NCBI RefSeq assembly: GCF_041537925.1
Contig: NZ_JBGOSH010000001.1
Location: forward strand, 372,001-436,000
From: Ruegeria_C sp041537925
GTDB taxonomy: Bacteria; Pseudomonadota; Alphaproteobacteria; Rhodobacterales; Rhodobacteraceae
DNA: 64,000 nt
Direction: 5' to 3'
Each line of letters starts with the position of its first letter. The first letter of the stretch is position 1. The notes below the pieces were generated by a model that did no database searches, was not told the DNA's origin, and saw nothing but the letters and a program-made list of their open reading frames with translations. Below, in pieces: positions 27,316 to 35,998 of this stretch. A program made the translations under genes and the position numbers.

Positions 27316-28386
27316 TTAGAATGCGGGTGCGTCGCCCGCCCACGCCGCCTGCAGCAGCGCGCGAATGTCATCCCGGGTCACGGGCTGTGGGTTTGGGTAT
27401 GGTTTTTGCGTTGCCAAACTGGCGGCGCGGTCCAGGTCGGCCTCACTCACGCCAAGGTCGCGCAACGCCAGAGGCGCGCCGAGAGATTTGGCAAATTCGT
27501 ACAAAGCCGCACCCGGGGGGTCGCCCTTCAAGATGCGACTGATCGGAGTCAGTTCGCTGGCCGCCGCTCGCGCATTGTAGGCAATGGCGTGGGGCAGGAT
27601 GATGGCATGCGTGTCTGCATGTGGAAGATTGAAGGAGCCACCCAGCGTATGGCAAAGTTTGTGATGCAGCGCCATGCCGACCTGGCCCAGAACGGTCCCA
27701 CATGCCCATGCGCCCCTTTGCGTCGCTTCGCGCACGTCGAGGTCTTCAGGCGTCGCCACGACCGCGGGCAAGCCCTGCACAAGGGTTTCGAGCCCTTCAA
27801 TGGCCAATTGATCCGTCGCGGCGTTGCGATTTTCGGCATAAAGCGCTTCGGCAGCATGGGCCATCGCGTTCAGACCCGAGGTTACCGTCATGCCAATGGG
27901 AAGCCTGGTCACCAATTCCGGATCATAGAGAATGACTTCGGGCAGGACCTTTGGATCGCTCAGCGTGGTTTTTACGCCGTTTTCGGTTTGCCCGAGGATT
28001 GGCGTCGCTTCGCTTCCCGCATATGTGGTTGGCACCGTGATTTGCGGGAGATCCGTGCGGTAGGCGAGTGCCTTGCCCAATCCGATGGTCGAGCCGCCGC
28101 CCAAGGCTATCAAGCAATCCGCACCAGAAGCTTGCAAGTGCTCCAGTGCATCTTCGGTCACATCTAGAGGTGTGTGCATGGTCGCTTTCGTGTAGATGCC
28201 GGCAGCCAGTGGGCCGAGCACTTCACTTGCTTCAAACGCCAAATCACTTTGCTGCGGCGTCGAAAGAACCAGAGCCTTGCGCGCCCCAAGGCGGCTTACC
28301 TCGGATGCCAAATCCCTTCGGATGGCACGGCCAAACCGAACCCGTACTTGTTCGCTTCTGTGATCTTTCACCCCTGGTTCGGCCAC
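27316..28386 (-). CDS. Maleylacetate reductase (iron-type alcohol dehydrogenase family)
   Basis: NAD(P)H-dependent enzyme of 356 residues that reduces maleylacetate to 3-oxoadipate. The nucleotide site GGGSTIGLGKALAYR and the maleylacetate-reductase motif PTTYAGSEATPILGQTENG are clear, as are the metal-site-region histidines (HHKLCHTLGG, LPHADTHAI). The frame is open to 28449, but GTG 28386 is preferred: GAGGGGG lies 6-7 bp upstream, the length fits the family, and the longer form would run into the lysR promoter. First gene of the aromatic operon. Confidence 0.92.
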   Translation of the reverse strand: MAEPGVKDHRSEQVRVRFGRAIRRDLASEVSRLGARKALVLSTPQQSDLAFEASEVLGPLAAGIYTKATMHTPLDVTEDALEHLQASGADCLIALGGGSTIGLGKALAYRTDLPQITVPTTYAGSEATPILGQTENGVKTTLSDPKVLPEVILYDPELVTRLPIGMTVTSGLNAMAHAAEALYAENRNAATDQLAIEGLETLVQGLPAVVATPEDLDVREATQRGAWACGTVLGQVGMALHHKLCHTLGGSFNLPHADTHAIILPHAIAYNARAAASELTPISRILKGDPPGAALYEFAKSLGAPLALRDLGVSEADLDRAASLATQKPYPNPQPVTRDDIRALLQAAWAGDAPAF

Positions 28387-28431
28387 ATCGAATCCCCCTC
28401 GACCCGAAGCTAGCCAGCGCGATATCGCATG

Positions 28432-28470
28432 TTGATAATACTTCCGCACAACAATATAGCATTTTGCTAT
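28432..28470 (+). promoter_or_regulatory. lysR promoter with LysR-type palindrome overlapping the start codon
   Basis: TTGATA (28432-28437), a 17-bp spacer and TATAGC (28455-28460) form a good sigma-70-like promoter. Transcription would begin at about 28467, at or within 2 bases of the lysR ATG. A perfect 15-bp palindrome, ATAGCA-TTT-TGCTAT (28456-28470), contains a T-N11-A LysR box and covers the -10 and the start codon. This suggests autorepression and a leaderless mRNA. No ribosome site precedes the ATG. Confidence 0.65.
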
Positions 28471-29416
28471 GCTAATTGACCCAAGGCACCTTCACATCCT
28501 TGCAGCCATCGTCGATTCCGGCGGATTGAGCGAAGGCGCGCGCAGTCTTGGGAAATCGCAACCCAGCTTGTCGCGCATCGTTTCCAACCTGGAAGCCCGG
28601 CTGGGCGAGCCGCTATTTGTAAAGGGCCGACGCCCGCTTGAGCCCACTGAATTGGGCGCAAAATTAGCCGTTGAAGGCCGCGCTATCGGGCTGGCAACCC
28701 AGACAGCCCAAGAGATTGCCGCCCAGTTTTCGACAGGCCACGCAGGATCCATCCGCGTTGCTGGCACGCCAATTTTCATGGACGGCGTTATCTCGACGAT
28801 CATCGCGGGCTTCCAAGACGCCTATCCCGAATTGCGCATCGATCAAAGCTATGGATACCCCGATGAGCTGATCGACGCGCTTCGAGCAGGAACAATCAAC
28901 ATAGGCATTTGCCCAATGGAGTTTGCAGACGTTCCTGACGACATGGACTTTCAACGTATTCTCAAGGGGCGAAATGTCATCGCGTGCGGCGCTGCCCATC
29001 CACTGACAAGAAGTAAGTCGTTCCGCCTGGAAGACATCTCAGAATACCCATGGATCACCCAACCTGCGGGAAGCCCATTGTTTCAGGATTTGCGGGACGT
29101 ACTGGCAAGCATCGGCGTTTCGGATTTCAAGGTCAGCTATTCTGGCGGGACGCTATCTTCTATCATCAACGTGCTGGCAGGCTCGAAGGCGCTCACGGTT
29201 CTACCTTTTTCCGTTGTCTACATGCAGCCGAAGAATACGATCCATGCACTCCCAATTCGAATTGAGCATCCCAAACGCGAGTTGGGGTTGCTTTGGAGCA
29301 AGGAAAAGGACCATTTGCCAGCGGCGCGGCAGTTCATCCGGCACCTGACCAAGCAATTTGATGGTGTTTCGCAGGCTATTGCTGAGCGTCAGCGTCAAGA
29401 AATCTGGCGAGAATAA
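28469..29416 (+). CDS. LysR-family regulator of the aromatic operon
   Basis: Regulator of 315 residues: winged helix-turn-helix at 1-60 (LHILAAIVDSGGLSEGARSLGKSQPSLSR) and a LysR substrate-binding domain at about 88-295. Divergent from the maleylacetate reductase operon across 82 bp, the classic arrangement for control of the neighbouring genes. The inducer is probably the aromatic substrate or a ring-cleavage intermediate. No Shine-Dalgarno sequence is visible before ATG 28469. Confidence 0.93.
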   Translation: MLIDPRHLHILAAIVDSGGLSEGARSLGKSQPSLSRIVSNLEARLGEPLFVKGRRPLEPTELGAKLAVEGRAIGLATQTAQEIAAQFSTGHAGSIRVAGTPIFMDGVISTIIAGFQDAYPELRIDQSYGYPDELIDALRAGTINIGICPMEFADVPDDMDFQRILKGRNVIACGAAHPLTRSKSFRLEDISEYPWITQPAGSPLFQDLRDVLASIGVSDFKVSYSGGTLSSIINVLAGSKALTVLPFSVVYMQPKNTIHALPIRIEHPKRELGLLWSKEKDHLPAARQFIRHLTKQFDGVSQAIAERQRQEIWRE

Positions 29417-29616
29417 TCTACCAGAACAGCTTTGAAGAAATCCTCGATCACCGGCACAGCATGTCAAAACTCCTTGAGACCTTGTTGGATGGTCGGTTTC
29501 AGAGTGTTCAAGGCCCTATCCAGCGAGAGCCGACTTTTGCCGCAGTTCTGCAATGTGGCTGGTTTGGGCTTATGGCAGTCATCTGATGTTTCTACGAAAA
29601 CTCGCCACCGAGACTC

Positions 29617-30696
29617 CTAGCCCCTCCGGGTCAGCATCACACCCATGGCGATATAGTTGAACGGATAGCGGTCGGGTGTCTCGCGGACGCGCTGTTCGGC
29701 GCGGGTGTAGACATAGCGCACCAGCGCCTCCAGGTCCGCGTTATCCGCAAGATTCAGCCGCAGCGAGGTCTCGGTGAAGGCGCGGAAAAAATCGGTATAG
29801 GCCTTTGCATAGGCCGCCACATCGCCATTCTGATTGAAAGCCTCGACGAACGAGACCGGGATCTCATAAAGCTCGGAGCGGTCCAGCGCAAACAGGCCCG
29901 CCAACTCCGATCCCGCCTGCCCGAACGGGAAAAGGACCTCTTCCAGCGTGCGCATATAGACCGGCTGGTAATAGCGCGCATAGGCCTCCTGCGTCAGCAT
30001 CCCGGCATTCAGCGCGTCCAGCACCGCGTCGTTGAGCACGTCATAGATGCCGTCGCAGGTGCGCAAGCACTCACCGGCACCAAAGACCTCGATCAGCAGC
30101 TTGCCGCCTGGCGCAAGCTCGGCGGCACGAGCGTTGGCGAAACTGCGCAGATCGGCATCGGCCTGTTGCGCGAAAGCGGCCTGTTCCGCAGCGCTGACAT
30201 GGCCGACGGGGTTCAGGTCGCTGGGGCCGTTTGGAAAGATGTAGCCCGGCAGATGATCCAGCGGCCTGCGGCTGAGAAAGCCGATGGCATTGAATGTCAT
30301 CGCGATCTGCACAGAGCCCGGAGGCAGCAATTGCCGGAACATGGTGCCACCCACGGCCGAGGAATAGACATGATCGGCCTCAAAGGCGCGCCCGCCGTCC
30401 GGGTTCAGTCGGTGGAGCAGGCCCGAAAAGTCGTTGGTCGGCAGATCGCAGTGAATGGTGTGGATCGGCCGGTCGCTGCGCGCCCGCAGCGCCGCCACAA
30501 GCCGTTGCATCACGGCGACAGAGTTCCGACCCTCGGAGCAGCCGAAATCGGCCAGCGTGATCGCGCCGCTGCCAGGCAGGTCCAGCGCGGCAGCGATCTC
30601 CTCCAGCCAAGGCAGCACATGCGCCGTTGCCTCCCATTGCGGGGCGGAATTGCTGTCGTAGAAGCCGTGCCCGACCATCCCCTTGGTGACTTGCAT
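29617..30696 (-). CDS. SABATH-like SAM-dependent carboxyl methyltransferase
   Basis: Protein of 359 residues. The N-terminal MVGHGFYDSNSAPQ resembles the SABATH entry motif (plant salicylate/jasmonate/IAA carboxyl methyltransferases: GxGxxSYxxNSxxQ). It is followed by the SAM-binding ADFGCSEGRNSVAVM and by FNAIGFLSR, then a helical cap. Bacterial members are known but few. The likely reaction is methyl-ester formation on a small carboxylic acid, substrate unknown. It lies 18 bp downstream of the export operon on the same strand, so it may be co-transcribed. Confidence 0.78.
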   Translation of the reverse strand: MQVTKGMVGHGFYDSNSAPQWEATAHVLPWLEEIAAALDLPGSGAITLADFGCSEGRNSVAVMQRLVAALRARSDRPIHTIHCDLPTNDFSGLLHRLNPDGGRAFEADHVYSSAVGGTMFRQLLPPGSVQIAMTFNAIGFLSRRPLDHLPGYIFPNGPSDLNPVGHVSAAEQAAFAQQADADLRSFANARAAELAPGGKLLIEVFGAGECLRTCDGIYDVLNDAVLDALNAGMLTQEAYARYYQPVYMRTLEEVLFPFGQAGSELAGLFALDRSELYEIPVSFVEAFNQNGDVAAYAKAYTDFFRAFTETSLRLNLADNADLEALVRYVYTRAEQRVRETPDRYPFNYIAMGVMLTRRG

Positions 30697-30714
30697 GCGC
30701 GCGCGCTCCCAGTG

Positions 30715-32283
30715 CTAACGGATGCTGGCCCCTTCGGGGTCCTGGCTCAGCAGATCGCCCCAATCGGTGCGGTAGGACATCTCGGCCAGCACATCCGAGG
30801 GCAGGAACTCACGCCCCTGCCGGATCTGCCAGCCGCCGCCAAGCCCCTTGTAGATCGCCACCAGATTGTTCGACACGGAGGCCCGCGCCTGGATCAGATC
30901 AGCATCGGCGCGCAAGGCCGCTGACAACGCGTCTATAACGCGGGAATAATCCTGCGTACCGCCTTGATACTGATCGATGGCGATCTCGACCGAACGGTCC
31001 GACGCCTTGACGCTTTGATCGTAGAACCCGACCTGCTTGCGCGCCTGCGTGTAACCGACCATGGCATTCTCGACCTCGGAATAGGCGGTCACCACGGTGT
31101 TCTGGTAATTCGCGATTAACTCCTGATAGGCGGCGTCCTGGGCCCGTACATTGTCCTTTATCCGGCCATAGTTCAGCACGTTCCAGACCACGCCCGCGCT
31201 GGCAAGGCTGGTGGTTCCGGAACTGTTGAACAGGTTCTGATTGGCCGAGGCCTGCAACCCGATGGAGCCCGACAGGATGAACTGCGGATAGAGATCCGCC
31301 ATGGCGATCCCCACCTGCGCCGATTGCGCGGCGGCCTCCAGTTCGGCGGCGCGGATATCGGGGCGGCGGCGCAGCAATTCGGCGGGAACCCCCACCGTAA
31401 CGATCTTGGAGCGCGCCGCCGGAATGCGCCCGGTGCCAAGCAGCGAGGTCATTTTCGACGGGGTCGTGCCGAGCAGTACGGCCAACGCGTTCTTGGCCTG
31501 TTGCAGATCGCTTTCCACCTGCGGCACAAGCGCCTTGGTGTTGTTGAGCAGCGTCAGCGATTCCTGCACGTCCAACTCGGTCGTCACCCCGTTATTGAAC
31601 CGGACCTGTGCGATATCGGCTGCCTTTTGCTGCAGCTTGATATTGCTCTGCGCGACACGAAGGGTTTCCTGCAAGGCGCGGATATTGATGTAGACCGCAG
31701 CAACATCCCCGGTCAGCGTCACCAGCGCGTCATCATAATTGGCGACCTGCGCGGCGAGGTTGGCCTTGGCCGATTGCACACCGCGGCGCTGCGCGCCCCA
31801 GACATCGGCCTCCCATTTTGCATCAAAGCCGATCTGGTTGGTGGTGAAATCCGTATCAAACGGCACCACCTCGCGAATTTCGCGAATGGGGTCCAGATTT
31901 TCGCTAACCACGCGTCGTGAGGTCGACCCACCCACCGCCTGCGACTGCGGGAACAACTCGCCAAAGGCGATGCCCAACTGCGCTCGGGCCTGTAATACGC
32001 GTGCCCCTGCGATCTGCAACGAGAGGTTCTGAGCATAAGCCTCGCGGATCAGCTTGTTCAGAACCGGATCATTGAAGTTCTTCCACCACTCGACCACCGG
32101 CTCGCTACGCGCGGTCAAGCCCGAGCTCTGACTGACGCTGGGGCTGTTGGCCTCGATCCACTGGTTCATGACGGGCGAGTTCGGGCGCACGAAATCTGGA
32201 CCGATCGGGGCGCAGGCGGCCAGCGCCCCGGCGGCACAAAGCATCATCAGCCTGCCACGTGTCTGTCTGCCCCTGCCTGTCAT
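30715..32283 (-). CDS. Outer-membrane efflux lipoprotein (NodT/OprM family)
   Basis: TolC-like channel of 522 residues with a lipobox (GALAAC) in the N-terminal signal, typical of NodT-type factors. Two OEP repeats follow, with AGARVLQARAQLGIAFGELFPQ near the start and RRPDIRAAELEAAAQSAQVGIAMADLYP in the second. It follows the HlyD-type gene by 27 bp and should form the outer-membrane end of an export system. Confidence 0.93.
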   Translation of the reverse strand: MTGRGRQTRGRLMMLCAAGALAACAPIGPDFVRPNSPVMNQWIEANSPSVSQSSGLTARSEPVVEWWKNFNDPVLNKLIREAYAQNLSLQIAGARVLQARAQLGIAFGELFPQSQAVGGSTSRRVVSENLDPIREIREVVPFDTDFTTNQIGFDAKWEADVWGAQRRGVQSAKANLAAQVANYDDALVTLTGDVAAVYINIRALQETLRVAQSNIKLQQKAADIAQVRFNNGVTTELDVQESLTLLNNTKALVPQVESDLQQAKNALAVLLGTTPSKMTSLLGTGRIPAARSKIVTVGVPAELLRRRPDIRAAELEAAAQSAQVGIAMADLYPQFILSGSIGLQASANQNLFNSSGTTSLASAGVVWNVLNYGRIKDNVRAQDAAYQELIANYQNTVVTAYSEVENAMVGYTQARKQVGFYDQSVKASDRSVEIAIDQYQGGTQDYSRVIDALSAALRADADLIQARASVSNNLVAIYKGLGGGWQIRQGREFLPSDVLAEMSYRTDWGDLLSQDPEGASIR

Positions 32284-32310
32284 GCCCTGCCCGCCTTTTC
32301 TTGTATGGCC

Positions 32311-33456
32311 TCAGATATCGAGCGGCCTGATGAAGTTCGCGAAGGAATAAAGCCGCATGTTGATGCGCCTGAGGAACTCGAAACTCTGACCCTTGCCGGT
32401 GTAGATTGCCACAGCCGCATGGCCACCCGCCGGAAATGTGTGTCCCTCGGGCAGATCGACCTTGATCTGCACCGCGATATGACCCGGCGCCTTGGGCAGA
32501 ACGAAGCCCGGTAACCGGCCCGAGGGCAGATATTGGCCTTGCCGTGTGGCCCACCAGACGGCCTCGACCTCACCGTTCAAGATCTCGCCCGGATACAGGT
32601 CCAGCGCCACCTCGACCGGTTGGCCCGGCTCGACGAATTTCAGGTTCTGCTGCCGGTAGGAGGCAAGGATATAAGGGTTGTCATCGGTCACGAAACTAGC
32701 GATCGCGCCCAGGCGGATTTCGCCAACCACCAGACCGGGTCTGGCCTGTTGCGAGACGATCATGCCATCCTCGGGCGCGTAGATCGTGGTATTGTCCATG
32801 AAATACTGCGCCTCGACCAGTTGCGCTTGGGCCTGCGCAACGCCGGTATTCACCCCGTCGATCTGGGATTCCTGGGCCAGCTTGGCCTTGGCCAGATTGG
32901 CGTCGGCCTCATGCACGGCGGCAGTATCCTCGGTTACTTGTTCGTTCCACCGATCCAAGTCTTCCTGCCGCGCACCGCCCTGAGGGACAAGATTCTGATA
33001 GCGCGCCTGCTGGGTCTGGGCGTAGCTGAGCTGCGCCTTGGCGCGTTCCACCGCCTCGCTCGCCGCGATCACGTCCTGTTCGAGGATTTTGGCATTTTGC
33101 TCGGCAGCGACCAATTGCGCCTTGGCCGAAGCCAGTTGTTGCGAAAATACCGTGTCGTCGAAACGGTAGAGCGGCTCGCCCTTCTTGACCGGCTCATTCG
33201 GTGTGACCAGCACCTCTTTCAGCAACGTGGGCTGGGACAGGCGCGGCACGAGCTGGATGGTCGAGCGCACCACGTGGCTGTCAATCGACATCGGTTGGAA
33301 AAAGCGCAGCGCCACCAGAAAGATCAGCAGCAGATGTGCGCCGACCCAGAACGAGACAATGCCCCAGGCGATGTTGAACTTCAGCCACTGCGCCTTGAAG
33401 AAGACGAACCAGACGAAGATGATGTAGAAAAGCGTGATGCAGAGCGCGACAAACAT
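32311..33456 (-). CDS. HlyD-family membrane fusion protein (YibH/YiaV-like)
   Basis: Adaptor of 381 residues. Two N-terminal membrane segments (about 2-22 and 30-52) replace the more usual single one. They are followed by a biotinyl-lipoyl half-motif (PNEPVKKGEPLYRFDD), a long coiled coil (about 110-215) and the second half-motif (IYAPEDGMIVSQQARPG). The double membrane anchor and the DUF3302 gene 16 bp upstream resemble the E. coli YibHI/YiaVW pairs. The transported compound is unknown. Confidence 0.9.
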   Translation of the reverse strand: MFVALCITLFYIIFVWFVFFKAQWLKFNIAWGIVSFWVGAHLLLIFLVALRFFQPMSIDSHVVRSTIQLVPRLSQPTLLKEVLVTPNEPVKKGEPLYRFDDTVFSQQLASAKAQLVAAEQNAKILEQDVIAASEAVERAKAQLSYAQTQQARYQNLVPQGGARQEDLDRWNEQVTEDTAAVHEADANLAKAKLAQESQIDGVNTGVAQAQAQLVEAQYFMDNTTIYAPEDGMIVSQQARPGLVVGEIRLGAIASFVTDDNPYILASYRQQNLKFVEPGQPVEVALDLYPGEILNGEVEAVWWATRQGQYLPSGRLPGFVLPKAPGHIAVQIKVDLPEGHTFPAGGHAAVAIYTGKGQSFEFLRRINMRLYSFANFIRPLDI

Positions 33457-33472
33457 TTTCTGTTAGATTTCC

Positions 33473-33847
33473 CTAGCTCTTGGCACTGTCATCAGGGGAC
33501 GCATCGCTGTCCCCAGCCTCGCGATACTCTTCATTAACTTCGCCACCCAATCTTTTGATTTCCCTGCGGATATTCTTACGTTCATCTTCAGGCAACCGGC
33601 GCAGGTCGACCGTTACGCCATCATGGAAGGCCCACATGAAGGCATGGACCCAGGGCACAACGGCCAAAAACCCCATCCAGCCCATGATCTTGACCGCTTC
33701 GGCATGGGGGTGGTTGCGCTTGATCGCGATGCGGCCCGGTAAGCCCATCAGGAACAGGAACAGCCCCATCACCGCCGCCAGAATCAGGATCAGCGCCAGA
33801 AAGGTCAGGTAGTCGTAATGTTCAAGCGGTGCGCCAAGCAGTCCCAT
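33473..33847 (-). CDS. DUF3302 inner-membrane protein (YibI/YiaW-like)
   Basis: Small protein of 124 residues with two membrane helices (about 12-34 and 53-75) and an acidic, Ser/Asp-rich C-terminal tail. Start chosen at 33847 with AGGAGGG just upstream. The DUF3302 family is habitually found next to HlyD-type adaptors, and its function is unknown. It is the only inner-membrane candidate in this operon apart from the adaptor. Confidence 0.82.
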   Translation of the reverse strand: MGLLGAPLEHYDYLTFLALILILAAVMGLFLFLMGLPGRIAIKRNHPHAEAVKIMGWMGFLAVVPWVHAFMWAFHDGVTVDLRRLPEDERKNIRREIKRLGGEVNEEYREAGDSDASPDDSAKS

Positions 33848-34106
33848 GGCATCCCTCCTGTGTTGCAGCGGCGCAGGTCACCTGCCGCTCTCGGATTCGT
33901 TCAGCAATGCGCACTCCACCCGTCGAACGGCACAGGTTTTCCTGCCCTGCCGCACCCGGCAAAATGACCAACAAAGAAGCTATCATACCCTCGATCAACC
34001 TCCTGCGTGGCTTGTGCGCCATCGTCTTTTGAAGAACTGTGTCACCCGAGGGTTGTCTTGGCAAGCATCACGGCCGTGTTTGGGTGAATTCCACTGCGCC
34101 GGTTCA

Positions 34107-35426
34107 TCACCTGTTGGGATCAGTACCTGCGCCCTCTGGCGCTTCCTCAGGTGCGCGCGCGGGCAGCACCCAAAAGGTGAGGATTGCGGCCAGAAGGCTC
34201 ACCACGGTGATAATAACAATCGCCCAGACAACCTCTGCCGAATGGGCGACCGCAGCAAGCGCGGCGGAAATGGCGACAATGGCGATCCGGGCCAAGCTGG
34301 TAGAGACAGCTTTGGCGGCGATGCGCTGCTCCTTCGGGGCAACTTCCATAAAATAAAGCGAGCGCGCACTCCCCAGTCCCGTTACCGCGACGGTCACCAG
34401 AAACAGCGAAACCGCATGCACATGGATGTCATGGTCTACTCCCGTATAGTGCAGCACCACCAGCGCGCACCCGGTCACCGCAACCATCAGGGCCGCCACC
34501 GCCATCACCAGCTTTAGAGAAAATCCGTTCAGGACCCGCCAGAGCGGCGTCGCCACCAGCACCGCCGCCGCTGACGAGATGATAAGGGCGGTCAACCCCT
34601 TGGCTGACGTATGATGCGCCTCGGCCGCGATCAGCGCGAAGAACGGCACAGACAGGCCCACGACCACAAACGACAGGCGAATGACCATGAAATGGCGGAA
34701 CCAGGGCTCGGCAAACAAGTCGCGAGCGCGACGGAAAAACCCGGTCATCGCCCATGGTTTGTGACCGCCCGGCGCAGGCGTAGCCCCATCGGTAATGGCC
34801 GTTTCGCGAAAGGCCAGCATCGAGATCGCCGACAGGACAAAACACAGCACCCCGATGATCACCACGGTGGAATGCCGTGACAGCGCTGCGGAGTCCTGCA
34901 TCAGTTGATGAACAAGCAGCACCAGCGCGATGGTCCCCGCCCCGCCGATGGCCTTCTGAACATAGCTGACCTGCATGCGGCTATGGCGGTCGACATTGTC
35001 GCTGATGAAATCAGTGATCAGCAGCGCTTTGATTTCCTCCAGCACGCCGATCAGGAAAATCGCGACGACAAAGGCGGCAATCGTGGCAGTGCGGTCGCCC
35101 TGCAAGGTGACGACAATGACCAGCAGGAAACAGACCGCCACCGCGATATCCGTGCTGATGATGGCACCTTTCTTTTTGGGCAGGCGCGCAATGCTGTCCG
35201 AGACGAAGATATCACCCAGCGTGCCCGCTCCGTGGCGGATCGACACCAAAAACCCGGCCAGGAAAATCGGCAGTTCAAGCGAGACCGCCAGAAAGGTCAG
35301 CACGATCGAGGGGCTGGCCATCGACCAGGCCATCATGTTGAACGCACCCTGCCCCGCAAGGATCGGAACATTTCGGCGGGCAACCGCTGCGGTGTCTGCC
35401 TGTTTGATGTCCTGACGTGTGGTCAT
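34107..35426 (-). CDS. MFS transporter
   Basis: Membrane protein of 439 residues with about 12 hydrophobic segments and a central cytoplasmic loop near 215-240. The frame is open to 35582, but MTTRQDIKQADTA at 35426 begins a normal N-terminus. Only the general major-facilitator pattern is recognisable, and the substrate is unknown. It is separated by about 260 bp from the DUF3302 operon, which has its own start signal, so it is probably an independent unit. Confidence 0.82.
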   Translation of the reverse strand: MTTRQDIKQADTAAVARRNVPILAGQGAFNMMAWSMASPSIVLTFLAVSLELPIFLAGFLVSIRHGAGTLGDIFVSDSIARLPKKKGAIISTDIAVAVCFLLVIVVTLQGDRTATIAAFVVAIFLIGVLEEIKALLITDFISDNVDRHSRMQVSYVQKAIGGAGTIALVLLVHQLMQDSAALSRHSTVVIIGVLCFVLSAISMLAFRETAITDGATPAPGGHKPWAMTGFFRRARDLFAEPWFRHFMVIRLSFVVVGLSVPFFALIAAEAHHTSAKGLTALIISSAAAVLVATPLWRVLNGFSLKLVMAVAALMVAVTGCALVVLHYTGVDHDIHVHAVSLFLVTVAVTGLGSARSLYFMEVAPKEQRIAAKAVSTSLARIAIVAISAALAAVAHSAEVVWAIVIITVVSLLAAILTFWVLPARAPEEAPEGAGTDPNR

Positions 35427-35630
35427 TGGATGTGAATGGCTTTCGGGGATGGCCCTCGGGATGGCATTTAGCGAGCATAAGAACACGTTCTCACAAAGGG
35501 CAGCGCTATTTCGGATCGATAACCACAGAGAGAGTGCAAAAGCAGCTTTCCGTCTGCAACCGCGTGCGGGGTTTGCTTTCAATATTTTCTAATATTCTCA
35601 GGAATTTAGGATTCACTTCTATTAAACCGT

Positions 35631-35852
35631 CATTTCGACCAGAGCCATCCGCAACGAACGGCCATCTTTCGCCTGCTGATCCGGCGCTGCCCCGATGAGG
35701 TCCCAGCCGAAGAGATTGCGCGTGTGCTGGGGTTGAGGGCCAGTACACCCTCGGTTTACCTCTCGGCGCTCAGCCAATGCGGGCTGATCCGGCAACGCCT
35801 CACTCATCGATTGCGTGTTCGAGGTGATCTTATTTCATTTGGCAGGGAATTG
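35631..35852 (+). pseudogene. Remnant of an ArsR-family winged-helix regulator
   Basis: The frame starting at 35631 reads HFDQSHPQRTAIFRLL, then RRCPDEVPAEEIARVLGL and VYLSALSQCGLIRQ. This is the helix-turn-helix core of a Rhodobacteraceae-type ArsR regulator. There is no start codon: a TAG lies in frame 18 bp upstream. The frame runs straight into the tRNA-Ser gene at 35853, losing the C-terminal part. Both ends are therefore missing. Confidence 0.6.
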
Positions 35853-35942
35853 TGGCGGAGAGACAGGGATTCGAACCCTGGAGACGGTCTCCCGCCTACA
35901 CACTTTCCAGGCGTGCGCCTTCGACCACTCGGCCACCTCTCC
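35853..35942 (-). tRNA. tRNA-Ser (anticodon GGA)
   Basis: 90 bases including an encoded CCA end. The acceptor stem pairs GGAGAGG with TCTCTCC (one G-U). The D arm is GCCGAGTGGTCGAAGGC, anticodon loop CTGGAAA with anticodon GGA, a long class II variable arm, and T arm AGGGTTCGAATCCCT. It reads serine codons UCC/UCU. Confidence 0.96.
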
Positions 35943-35998
35943 GTGCCGCGCTGTTTGGCCGATCACGCAAAGATTTGCAAGAGGGGAATTCACCCCCC

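Noticed and set aside
28387..28449. Longer maleylacetate reductase starting at 28449
   Set aside because: It would add 21 atypical residues and cover the lysR promoter; GTG 28386 has a good ribosome site and fits family length.
29414..29586. Open frame between lysR and the SABATH gene (YQNSFEEILDHRH...)
   Set aside because: No start codon near its beginning, no ribosome site at the internal ATG, and no family recognised. Possibly gene debris, but not supportable.
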